Notes under the pieces: generated by a model
Databases searched by the model: none
Told to the model about the DNA's origin: nothing
Seen by the model: the letters and a program-made list of their open reading frames with translations, nothing else
Position numbers and translations under genes: made by a program
Source: Euclidia mi
Lineage: Eukaryota; Arthropoda; Insecta; Lepidoptera; Erebidae
Length of the DNA stretch: 64,000 nucleotides
Reading direction: 5' to 3'
Assembly (NCBI GenBank): GCA_944739405.2
Contig: OX123209.2
Coordinates: 11,426,217 to 11,490,216, forward strand
Shown: in pieces, positions 32,966 through 43,000 of the stretch
How positions within the stretch are numbered: position 1 is the stretch's first letter
Layout of the letters: every line of letters starts with the position of its first letter

Positions 32966-34054
32966 TGTCAATAGTTTAGAGTAATTTTATTAAAACATTT
33001 TCTTAGAAGTCTCTTATTAATCAACATTCTATGTAAACGCAATAGGCATAAACTAAACTAAAATAAACAAAATCTATTTGATATTACTGTAGCGTTGAAA
33101 ACTCACTTACAAATCGCTCTATAGAAAATCACGCGTGGCTAATTTTTCATTTCCCAAAATAAAGTTCAAAGTAAAATTTAGTTCTAGATCATTCGGTTTA
33201 AATGTAATTTAACTAAAACCATCGCGATACAATCTGTAAACCGTAGTTTGATTTCAATGAGAAACATTCATTTGGTTTTAAGTATCCAAATAAAATCTTG
33301 TAAACGATAGTGTGTTTTATTGCGCCTATTGCGCTACTGGCGTAAACCTACCCGCATAACATTAAATGTCGCTTTGGTTGACCATGTTCTGCATAGTAAA
33401 TTTATAATGTGTATAATTTGAGCATGTTACACGCTTTTCTAATGACGATTTTTATTTGATTTAGTGTGATAACAGATACATGAAAATGGTACCAACTTTG
33501 TTAATGATAGTGTATAAAACTTAAATGTTGATGTTAAAATGTATAAAATAAATATAAAATTCTGCTTTTGTTATTTTTATTGCATTCTCTATGGTAATTT
33601 TCTACAATTTAGACCTTTTATAAATCACGGGTGGCAACACTTTTCACTAACACATGTAAATAAACATGGCTTCAATTGCTTGTTCAGGATGACGTATCTC
33701 GTTTCATCTGAGTTTTTAATAATAAACATTAAAAACAAGCTTTCTATTACTTATCAATCTTATCATATTTCGCGCTCGGTGCAACCTTTAAAGGACATAC
33801 TTGAATTTCTTTTTAAATAGCTTATGGGTGTTCTTGTGGTCTACCACACGCGGTTTTTATAGCATATCTACAATTAATCAAGGACACGAAAACCCACCAG
33901 TGGCGCCAGTGGGTGACCTTGTATCAAGGACTTTATCCTTGTACTTATTGAAATCTTCATGAAACAAACCGCACGCGGTTAGCCAGAAATGCAGCCTTAG
34001 TATCATACCCTAGTAAACATAGAGCAATGTTAGTAAACGAGATAATATACGATA
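32966..34054. other. Unassigned DNA
   Basis: Includes a 93-codon open frame at 33539-33820 with no recognisable motif. It is not supported as a gene. Confidence 0.3.
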
Positions 34055-34449
34055 TTAAAGACCAGTAGCGGCTTTAGGAGGGGGGGGGGGGGCTGAAGGG
34101 GGCGGTCGTCCAGGGCGCCAGGATCAAGGGGCGCCGCAGGCGCCCGGGACTAGTCAAGTGCGGGGTTAAAGAGAAATACTAAATGTGTCCGTTTATATGA
34201 TTTTTAAAGATGCCTCGAGGGTTATAGTAAAATGCTAAGAAATCGTAGATACTATGAGTCTCGGGGTATGGTAAAGTGAGTGAAAGAATCGCAATGGGCG
34301 CTGGGTTGATCATTGGAAATAAAATAATTAAGTAAAGAATTTATCTCCCTGACAAACTGGTATCTTTTTAAATAAATCTAAAGTTATCGACGTTTTCTTC
34401 ATATTAGATAAAATGTTTTAACTGAATAATAGTATAACATATTATGTTA

Positions 34450-35160
34450 TACTTACTATTGGTCGCCAAAGCTTAGAATAACAACACCATATTCCCTTCC
34501 GTTGGTGAATGTATGAGGCGACTAACGGATTGTCAGCGGAAAAGGTGCAGCAGCGTTCCTTTGTGCAGGTAACGTTCTTACTGTGGTTGCCAACTTGCAT
34601 ATCCAACGTGGCGACTATGGGCAAAACCTAGCATGAAAAGTAGCCAAAGAGTACGGTGCCTATTCCATAGCCATATTGGTCATGGTAGTGTAAGGATGCT
34701 AAGAATCCCCGGGCTATGGATAGCTGCCAACATCAAATGAACCTAGCTACAGACAAGGAATGCAGTTGACGGCTGGAAAAGAGTGGACGTTAACCCTTGT
34801 ATCGGGCGGGCTGCCTATTTTACTTCAGGCATGTAAGCTAACGACCCTATGGTGACGTGGTTAAATCTCGTCAAAAAACAACTGTCTGTGACAACGGGAC
34901 TGGGACCTGCAACGTCTGGACCCAGGTAGCGTACCTTGCACTGAATTAGGGTTATCGTAGTGGAGAATAATGTTTGGGACCGCATAAAGCGCATAATTAT
35001 GGGAACACAAGAAACCACAGGAGGCAAATGCTAAACAAGTTCAAGCAGGAGATGATCTGCATGAAGATGAACTTGGACGATGGATGTAGATCCGAAAGCG
35101 CCCCGACAGTGACACAAATAAGAAGATTTATGAACGAACGTAAAACCCTTGAGTAACACT
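34450..35160 (+). mobile_element. Unclassified LINE-like remnant
   Basis: GGCGACTAACGGATTGTCAG, GGCAAAACCTAGCATGAAAAG and CCGGGCTATGGATAGCTGCC look like a decayed lepidopteran retroelement 5' part. No intact frame. Confidence 0.3.
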
Positions 35161-35162
35161 AG

Positions 35163-35232
35163 ATGAGCCCGCGGCTACACCCGCGTTATTTAGGACTATG
35201 AGTAGCATCACGCTGATGTTATATAGCCGTAT
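35163..35232 (-). repeat. Fragment of the TAACGCGGGTGTA repeat family
   Basis: The minus strand reads CTAAATAACGCGGGTGTAGC and matches 36830-36870. Confidence 0.45.
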
Positions 35233-35358
35233 AACGTGATGATATACACAAAAGTAATTATTCCAATCACACCATTGCAGTTATTCCTGAGATTAGCGCG
35301 TTCAACCATGTGACGGATAGATACCTAGATGAGGACTTAAGCGGCATAGTCGGTACTG

Positions 35359-35661
35359 TCCCAGACAACAATGTAAACTTGCCAAACTTGCAGCAAGTTT
35401 AAATCAAACTTGCTAGTTTCACTGTGACAAACTTGCATGAAGTTGGTTTTTCACAGGATTTGGATGACGACGAGCACAGGTCGGTCGACCTCCTAGATAC
35501 AGCAAAAGGTGTTCGACGACCAGCTGTTGTCGGACCACCAACCTATGCCTTGTACCTGTGCAACCTTTGAAAAGCAAACTTCATGCAAGTTTGATGCAAG
35601 TTTGTCACAGTGAAACTAGCAAGTTTGATTTAAACTTGCTGCAAGTTTATTGTTATCTGGG
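35359..35661. mobile_element. Long-armed MITE (about 80-bp inverted arms)
   Basis: The left arm includes CCAGACAACAATGTAAACTTG and GCAAGTTTAAATCAAAC. The right arm is nearly its complement, including GTTTGATTTAAACTTGC and ATTGTTATCTGG. No coding content. Target duplication unclear. Confidence 0.65.
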
Positions 35662-35941
35662 GTACGTCAACTAGGAATAAGGCACATTAGGAAAAGATGA
35701 CTTGTTGGGAAATCTAAACTTTCAAATGATCTTCTGGAACTAATGCGACAGGAAACACCAGAGGCAGCCTTGTTAAACCTTTATTCACCGCGTAGAGATC
35801 TGGAAAGCAGCAGCAAAACTGAGAGAGAGAGAACTCATAGGAGGCGATTGTGCAAAATCCGTGGTCAAAAGTCTTCGCGAAAGTACTGGGAAAGACTCAT
35901 CTGACAAAGATGACTATCTCGAGTAGTGATACCATAGATGC

Positions 35942-36160
35942 TTGCTGTTTAATACTTATGCGAATATCTGTATGCTGCGCATGCACCAATGCCTCGACAC
36001 TCCACCACTAGCCACCCGGAGCCTACTAACTAGCTATTTAATAGAAGATTTCCCAGATGTAGCTGTCGAGGAAATCAGTGCGCCTCTCAGGCAGCTTAGT
36101 AAAGGCTCCCGGGGAAGACGGTGTAGCCATCTGGCTTTTGTGGACTACGAGAAGCCTTGA
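35942..36160 (+). pseudogene. Non-LTR reverse transcriptase remnant with internal deletion
   Basis: VAVEEISAPLRQLSKG is the RT entry segment. In a shifted frame KAPGEDGVAIW follows, and the first frame then gives LAFVDYEKP, the A-motif Asp region. The residues between are missing, so this is a compressed dead RT. Confidence 0.5.
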
Positions 36161-36206
36161 TTTTAGGTCCCACGTAAGAAGGGGCGAGCCTATTGCCGTT
36201 ACGCTG
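36160..36206 (-). repeat. SINE family 1 scrap
   Basis: TAGGTCCCACGTAAG and GGGGCGAGCCTATTGCCG. Confidence 0.5.
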
Positions 36207-36659
36207 GATCAAGAAGCATTTCACAAAATTCATCTACCTACTAATTTTCAAATGTGAATAAAGTGGTTAAGACATGTGGACGGACAGACAGACATAACGA
36301 ATTCACAAGGGTGCCGTTTTTTGCCATTTTGGCCAAGGGGGGCGCCAAATGAATGGCTCGCCCGGGGCGCCTGGATGGCTAAGGCCGGCCCTGTCAAAGA
36401 CAATATAACGTTAATTTTTCCTTGATTTTCCCCCACAGGACAGGCTATGCCTAGTGTGGGGGATAGGAATGTTTTGATTTTTAAGGATGAAAATGGAAAT
36501 AAAGATATTACTTGTTTTTTTATTTACTTATTTACAGTTTGCTGAAACTTTACAGTGTAATAAAAGAAACAAGGAACTTGGTACCCACCTGTTAAATATT
36601 GTTTTTCGACGAAAATGTTATCTCCATAGAAACTAAATGAATTTTTTAGCATTTGATTA

Positions 36660-36895
36660 TAAACTTTTCAACTACGTAATACTAATATAAATAAAGCTGA
36701 TGAGTTGGTTTGGTTGAATGCGCTAATCTCAGAAACCACAGGATCGATTTGAAAAAGTATTTCGGTGTTAGATAGCCCATTTATCGAGGTAGGCTATAGG
36801 CTATACCTATAACATCACGCTATGAGCCGCGGGAGCGGATCAGTAGCCCTAAATAACGCGGGTGTAACCGCACGCTCATCGAGTTTAATATAAGA
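36660..36895 (+). repeat. Dispersed repeat (TACTAATATA / GCGCTAATCT family), copy 1
   Basis: Shares TGGTTGAATGCGCTAATCTC, CATTTATCGAGG and AGCGGATCAGTAG with 39536-39745. Ends near an ACGCGGGTGTAACCGCACG hairpin-like end, possibly Helitron-related. Confidence 0.45.
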
Positions 36896-36899
36896 TTTT

Positions 36900-37610
36900 A
36901 ACCTACCTAGTACCTCCCGAGCGATGCATGCTCTAGTTGGAAAATACCACAGAGGAAATACCACTCACACATTTAGTTTAAACTACAGATTCTAGCTATA
37001 GTCATGTCACCATCATTCTGTAGAGGTATTATACAGTCCCACTTTTTGAGTAGTACTTTTTAGTACAGTATATATTTTTTAATGAATTTGAATGTTTGTA
37101 GAATTTCTAGTGTAAGCATTGTCTTTTTAAAATAAACAGGAAGCTCAAATAAAAATATCATAAGTATGTGTATATAACTTATTTATTAGGTACAAAACAT
37201 CACCATATAACAAAAACATAATTTATAAAAAGTATTTACTTAACTACAATCACCATTAAGTATAAACAAAAATGCAAGAAATAAATATTGCACATTACTA
37301 ATACGGTGAAGCCAAATTAACGAAAATGTATAAGTCGACTATTTTAAACGACTTAAAAAACGAGCATGTTTTCAATTAGACTTCTCCGTTAGACGTACAC
37401 ACGGCTACTCGTCAAGCAAGACACTTTGACCAATGTACCGTTCTTATGCTGTAGGTAATAACGATTAAAATTGTACAACGAATGTATAGCTTGAATTGCG
37501 AGCTATTTGTATACCTACAACTTACAAAATGACGTTCATTCGGCTTCAACCTTATAACATTAGTTGTGTCGGTCATATCCAAGACAAAGAACTATGATTT
37601 ACAATAGAAG
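36900..37610. other. AT-rich DNA
   Basis: Nothing recognised. Confidence 0.35.
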
Positions 37611-37616
37611 CACTTT

Positions 37617-38235
37617 TTCTACGGGCGCTCTGAAGACAAACTTTTTGTGACCTAAAATGCCGCTTGGCGGCGTGGTAGTCGGTCCTCCAGTGTAAGACCA
37701 AGAGAGACAGACGTTTTAGTTGATTGAATCAGGTGTTACTTGGCGGAACTCCACTGTAACCTTATGAAGGAAAGAGGAACCCACCACGCACCCTCGGATT
37801 GATCACCCCAACTATTGCAATAGAAAAAGATTGACAATACCGAACTCCTCTAAAAGCGTAAGGGATATGGGAATGGTATGGGTTCCAGGAAGATACCTGA
37901 CTTGCAGTATCCCGCTGTATGCGCCGACTTTTCTTCGACACGTGTTTCGCCTCTGCACGAGGCACCGGAGTTCGTTATTGTCAACCTTTTTCTATTGCAA
38001 TAGTTGGGGTGGTCAATCCGAGGCTGCGCGTGCGTGGTGGGTTCCGCTTTCCTTCCATTAGACAGACGTTCCCCCAGTGTTAACTACGAGAGCAAGAAAG
38101 ACGGAGAACGACGCCAGCGCCGCAAACTACGAACTAAACTGGGGGCTTGGAATCGGCACACGAAATCCTTAAGGTCTACGGTTCTATGTAAATCTGAGTT
38201 CTATGTCCAAGACTTGCCTTTCACTAAATTAAAAA
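37617..38235 (+). mobile_element. MITE family Q, interrupted copy
   Basis: CTCTGAAGACAAACTTTTTG and GCCGCTTGGCGGCGTGG, then the foldback element (37716-38059), then TAACTACGAGAGCAAGAAAG and GGCACACGAAATCCTTAAGG. Other copies: 40093-40372 and 49201-49497. Confidence 0.6.
37716..38059. mobile_element. Foldback element, copy 1
   Basis: AACCCACCACGCACCCTCGG and AACTATTGCAATAGAAAAAG on the left are complemented on the right. AGACAGACGTT flanks both ends (37705-37715 and 38060-38070). The left arm carries about 50 bp more than the right. Related copy at 46132-46392. Confidence 0.65.
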
Positions 38236-38458
38236 GTTTATCGGAATATATACCGCGCACCATCGCCCCCTGAAGTGAATTAGCGACAGATTAATAAAAT
38301 TATTACGAACGGTTTTCACCAACAGATACTGTGATTCCCGAGGAAGGTTTAGATGCATTTTTCACGCAGGCGAAGCCGCGACCGAAGTGAAGTTTTTATA
38401 CACCATGTATTTTAAGTCAGTAAGTAATAAATGATGTTATAGGCAGCTAATAATAACA

Positions 38459-38612
38459 GAATAATTGCTGTAGAAATGAGAGCACTGAGAAGTATGTGTG
38501 GTGTGTCTTTGACCGACAGAGTAAAGAATTGTGTGATACGAGAGTGGTGTAGGGCAAATGGCCGTAGTCTCTGCCTACCCCTCCGGGAAACAGGCGTGAG
38601 TCTATGTATGTA
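38459..38612 (+). mobile_element. RTE-like LINE 3' fragment (copy 3, internally deleted)
   Basis: GAGAGCACTGAGAAGTATG and GTGATACGAGAGTGGTG match the complement of 48360-48460. The sequence then jumps to the tail CCCCTCCGGGAAACAGGCG. Confidence 0.6.
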
Positions 38613-38659
38613 TTTATATATGTAAATAATATTATAGGTAGCTTCTATAATATCATGGG

Positions 38660-39120
38660 CTGAGTACACACTTTTCGGGAAAACACTGACTTAAAAGACA
38701 TGGTGTATATTTACAAGTTCAAAAGAACTGAGGTACGTATGTGAATATTTTGCTATAATTAATCACAATAACAATATTATTTAAATAATTATCACATAAA
38801 GGATAAACATTTAATTTGCGGGTAGTTTTACAAAATATAAATTTTAAAATATACATGAATACAATGAAAGTGTGAGATGTTATGAACGAATATAGTTCCC
38901 GTTAGATATTAGATATCCACTAATTACTTTTGAATAAAAGTTTCGGTTTCGGAAACTAAGAGGAATGTTGGAAAACATATCACACATCGAAAAAAGCATA
39001 AAAAATTGTTTTCTATCTGAATACTAAGTGTTAAAAATGCAAAGTTTGTGAGGACGTTTCATTTTCTTTCACACATTGACTATGACTTTACAGTAATATA
39101 GCTTTAGTACTTATAACATG
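38660..39120. other. AT-rich DNA downstream of the hydrolase gene
   Basis: Nothing recognised. Confidence 0.3.
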
Positions 39121-39127
39121 TGTTTAT

Positions 39128-39478
39128 ACAGGGTGTAAAAAGACCCTTAACGAAAACTGAAACCCCATATTTTACCAATCATTACGAACATTACCTGGGA
39201 AATTACTGGTTCAGGAGATATTGAGGCTCAACGTTACCATGGATTTTTTGTAAATAGGTACAAAATCGATGCATTTACTATGTACTATATGTCCTATGCA
39301 CCCATAGATTAGTAGGTATTTCGAGCGTTGCACGCGCGCTCTTTTAATTGCGGTTTAAAAATGACAAAACTTAAAAAAAAATCGTTTCCCAGGTATTATT
39401 TTTGGTTAGTATGACTTGACATGAAGTCCACAACGAGACTTCGGCTTGGTGATGGGTCTTGTGACAACCTGTATATCA
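39128..39478 (-). mobile_element. MITE-like repeat with ACAGGGTGT ends, copy 2
   Basis: Inverted partner of 16379-16745: GACCCTTAACGAAAACTG, TTACTGGTTCAGGAGATATTG, AGACTTCGGCTTGGTGATGG. Confidence 0.6.
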
Positions 39479-39535
39479 CAATAGCACATGCGCTATATTT
39501 TGTATCAATAACCGACACCCGCGCTGATTTGTGAT

Positions 39536-39743
39536 CTATACTAATATAATAAAGCTGTAAAGTTAGTTTGTTTGGTTGAACGCGCTAATCTAAGAAACTA
39601 CTAGTCCGATTCGAATAATTATTGTTCGTGTTGGGTAGCTCATTTATCGAGGAAGGTTTTAGGCTATATAACATTACGCTGGGAGCCACAGGAGCGGAGC
39701 AGTAGACCTTAATATCACGGATGTAACCATAGCTTGCAGTTAA
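39536..39743 (+). repeat. Dispersed repeat (TACTAATATA family), copy 2
   Basis: Second copy of the 36660 repeat. It abuts the stop codon of the serine hydrolase gene and so probably forms its 3' UTR. Confidence 0.5.
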
Positions 39744-39744
39744 A

Positions 39745-40054
39745 TCATAATTTGGCTTTAGCATCCAAACCTTCCACTCCATACAAGAGAAACTGGCTTA
39801 TATAAGGCTCGAGCCTTTCCGGGTGACTTATATGTACATCATGACCGCCTTTAACCGGAAAACACCGGTAATTACCGCTCGGGTACATAGACTTGTCAAG
39901 CAAAAAATCGGTATTACGGAAAAGTTTTTTTTGTAAGGAATCTTCGCATGCGATAGTTAGGATAGGCGTTTTGACAGCTGTGAATATTTTTTTTATGTGC
40001 TCAGGCGAATATGGCGCCCCGTGGATTAGCTTGTTACGGCGGTCGAATGAGTAT
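39745..40054 (-). CDS. Serine hydrolase, last exon
   Basis: Acceptor TTTATTGTCCACAG, stop TGA at 39745-39747. Reads YSFDRRNKLIHGAPYSPEH, IKKIFTAVKTPILTIACEDS and GGHDVHISHPERLEPY (catalytic His). Confidence 0.8.
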
Positions 40055-43000
40055 CTGTGGACAATAAAAAAAAAAAGTTTATTCAAAGAGCTCTGATATT
40101 TACATAGAGGCGCATTTCCTATGGGCGCTCTGAAGACAAACTTTCCGTAACCCAATTTGCCGCTTGGCGGCGTGGCAGTCGCGCTGTGACAGCTGTCTCT
40201 ACGAGAGCAAGAGAGACGAACGTTCCTCCTGTGTATCTTAACTACGAGAGCAAGAGAGACGGAGAACGACGCCAGGGTCTCCAACGAAGCCAAATACGAA
40301 CTAAACTGGAGACAGTCTCCACTTGGAATCGGCACACGAAATCCTTAAGTACTGCGCTTCTATTTTAATCTGTATTCATTGGTTTATTACCAAACTGGTT
40401 TCTAGTTTTATTTCCCAAGTTGGAAGGAATAAGCTAGGAGACTACAGTCAATATAAAGAATTTTCTATCATCATCATCTTTCTAGCGTAATTCCAGTTGA
40501 GTCCAAGACTTATCGTCTTGAAGCTTTAAATTTTGACACTAGTTTGAATTACAATCTTGTTACAATTTCATTCGATTATCAGATAATTTAGAAGAATATG
40601 CTTTTTGTGACGTAAGTATAACACTGACATTATATCGAAACTGTATTTATTTAGGAGAATTGGGCCCCAGATTTTAATGAATATTTGCTGTTACACAGAG
40701 CGACTGCCGTCTGACCTTCGCAACCCAAAGGGAGAGCTATATTCCATGCATTAGACTAGTGTCAGTTTATCATAAGTACTAACTCCATATACCGACTGTG
40801 AAAGATGTTCATGACAGCCGGGACCGACGGCTTTACCTGCTCTTCGAGGCATAGGGCAAGCGATAATTTCAACAATTCAATACGCGCACAACTTCGAAAA
40901 GTCATTGGTGCGCGCCGTGGATTCGAACCTGATACCCTCTGCATGGCAGTCTGTTGGTATCTCCACTAGGCTATAGCTGCCTCTGCTCTATTATAATTAT
41001 TCTTATATCACACATACCTTATATACCCGTCTCCTGCTGGTTCTGATAATCTTTCTAAAACAGCAATGGCCTGCTCCTCTGATAAATCTGGTCGGTTCTT
41101 TCTAATTGAGGTCAAAGCCTGAAATATAATAACATAAAACATTATTATTTTACTACATAACTAGAGGACGCCAGCAACTACGCCTGCATTTTTTTTTAAT
41201 TTACCCGTTTTGACCGATCCCGTGGGAATTTCCGGAAATCCCTTCTTAGTGCACCCCTACGGTTCCCAAGGAACATACATGCCAAATTTCAGCTTCCTGC
41301 GCCGAGTAGTTTCGGCTGTAGTGTGTCTGTCAGTCAGTCAGTAACGCAAGGGTTTTATATATTAAGATAATACTGCGACGCCTAAGTTGTTTACTTAGTA
41401 TTAAATAGTAAAATAAATTTAATTGTACTTTAATTGGAATGTAAATAAAGACAAGTAATCGCCTGTAATCTACAAGGAACACTTATTTAATATAGGAAGA
41501 CAACTCCCGCACTAGGAATAAATCTTGTGTCGCGGGAGACTTAACTGACTTAACTTTCACGGTAGTAGAGCCTTGCTGATTTCAGCATGAATGGGCCGGC
41601 TCGACCGGGGAAGTACTACCCTCTCACAGATAATCGACGTAAAGTAACAGAATCTAAACTGTTGCGTTTCGTTCGGTGAGTGCCCTATTCCTTCTCCCTC
41701 ATCCCTCTCCTCATCCTATCCCTTTTCCCAACCCCAAGGGGCGGCAAGGCACTTGTGATTCCTGTGGTGTTGCTTGTGTCCATGGGCGGCGGTAATTGCT
41801 TACCATCAGGCAATCCGCATGCCCATTTGCCGCCTATTACCATAAAAAAAAACAATCAACCCAGACTCGAAACAACAATTTGTATCACACAAAGTGTTGC
41901 CCGGTGCGGTTTAAACCCACAATTCATGTTTATCCATTATCTGTACACATAGTACAAGCTCTGCTTAGTTTGGGACTAGATGGTGTTGTATGTCATCATC
42001 ATCTTCTTGCCCTGGTCCCAATCTATTTGGGGTCGGCGCAGTACGTCCTTTGCTTCCATTCTTCTCTGTCGCCCGTAATCTGATCATTTACTCCTTTCTC
42101 TTTCATATCCATCCTCACACAGTCCATCCATCTTTTCCTTGGCCTCCCTCTCCCTTTCCATCCCTCTACCTTCATATTCATCACTTGCTTACCTACATAC
42201 ATATCCTCTCTTCGCATAATATGTCCATACCAAGCCAAACGACTGCCTTTCACTTTCTCGTCTAACGACTTCCTTTCACTTTCTCGTCTATAGAATATTA
42301 TATTTTGTGCCGGTGAGGACCAGTAATTTTATATGATAGTTAAATACTAGTGATGTGCCGGATCGTTAAAAATGTATATCCGCGGATATACGGATCGGAA
42401 TACGGATATTAGGTGTATCCGCGGATAGGGATACGGATCTTTATTTTCTTACTGAATCGAAGTCGGTGCGTGCGAGTTTGAAACGATAGCTGACGTCACG
42501 CACGCCAGGCGGAACATTAGACAGATCATATTTGGACTTGTACTTATTGAAATTATATTAAAAATACTCTGAATGGAATTCAATAGTTTTCTAATTTGAC
42601 TGCACGGTTGGCGTAGTGGTTAAAGCGGCCGCCTCGCCGCTTGACACTGCGCCGAGTGTTATGGCTTCGATCCCCACACGAGACAACACTTTGTGTGTAC
42701 CATAAATTGTTGTTTCGAGTCTGGGTGTTCATTGTGTCCGTTAGTTGTATGTTTGTAGAGTCCCCCTGACACAGGATTTAGTACTAATGCGGGAGTTGTC
42801 TTTTTAAAAAACAGAAACAAACAGAAACAGAATTCTATCTTCTTCCTCGGATATCCGCGGATACGGATACGGATATCCAGAACATCACTATTAAATACTA
42901 ACCTCTTTCCATTTAATCTTTGGCGCTTTGTCCTTTGGCATGTTTAACTTATCATAATTCTTATAAAATTCCGCAAAGAAATATTTGTACCTGCAAATGT

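Larger units (their letters stand above)
34063..36393. mobile_element. Old hAT-type element shell with nested repeats
   Basis: The left end is CAGTAGCGGCTTTAG and the right end read inward is CAGGGCCGGCCTTAG, both followed by CCAGGCGCC / CCAGGGCGCC-type sequence. The flanks TTAAAGAC and TCAAAGAC (34055-34062 and 36394-36401) are an 8-bp duplication with one mismatch. A 14-G run lies near the left end. No transposase was found. The interior holds LINE remnants, a SINE scrap and a long-armed MITE. Confidence 0.6.

Noticed and set aside
33539..33820. 93-codon frame
   Set aside because: Aromatic-rich AT-biased translation, no splice or domain evidence.
41680..42265. Several plus-strand frames
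   Set aside because: Antisense of a LINE C-terminus and SINE scraps.
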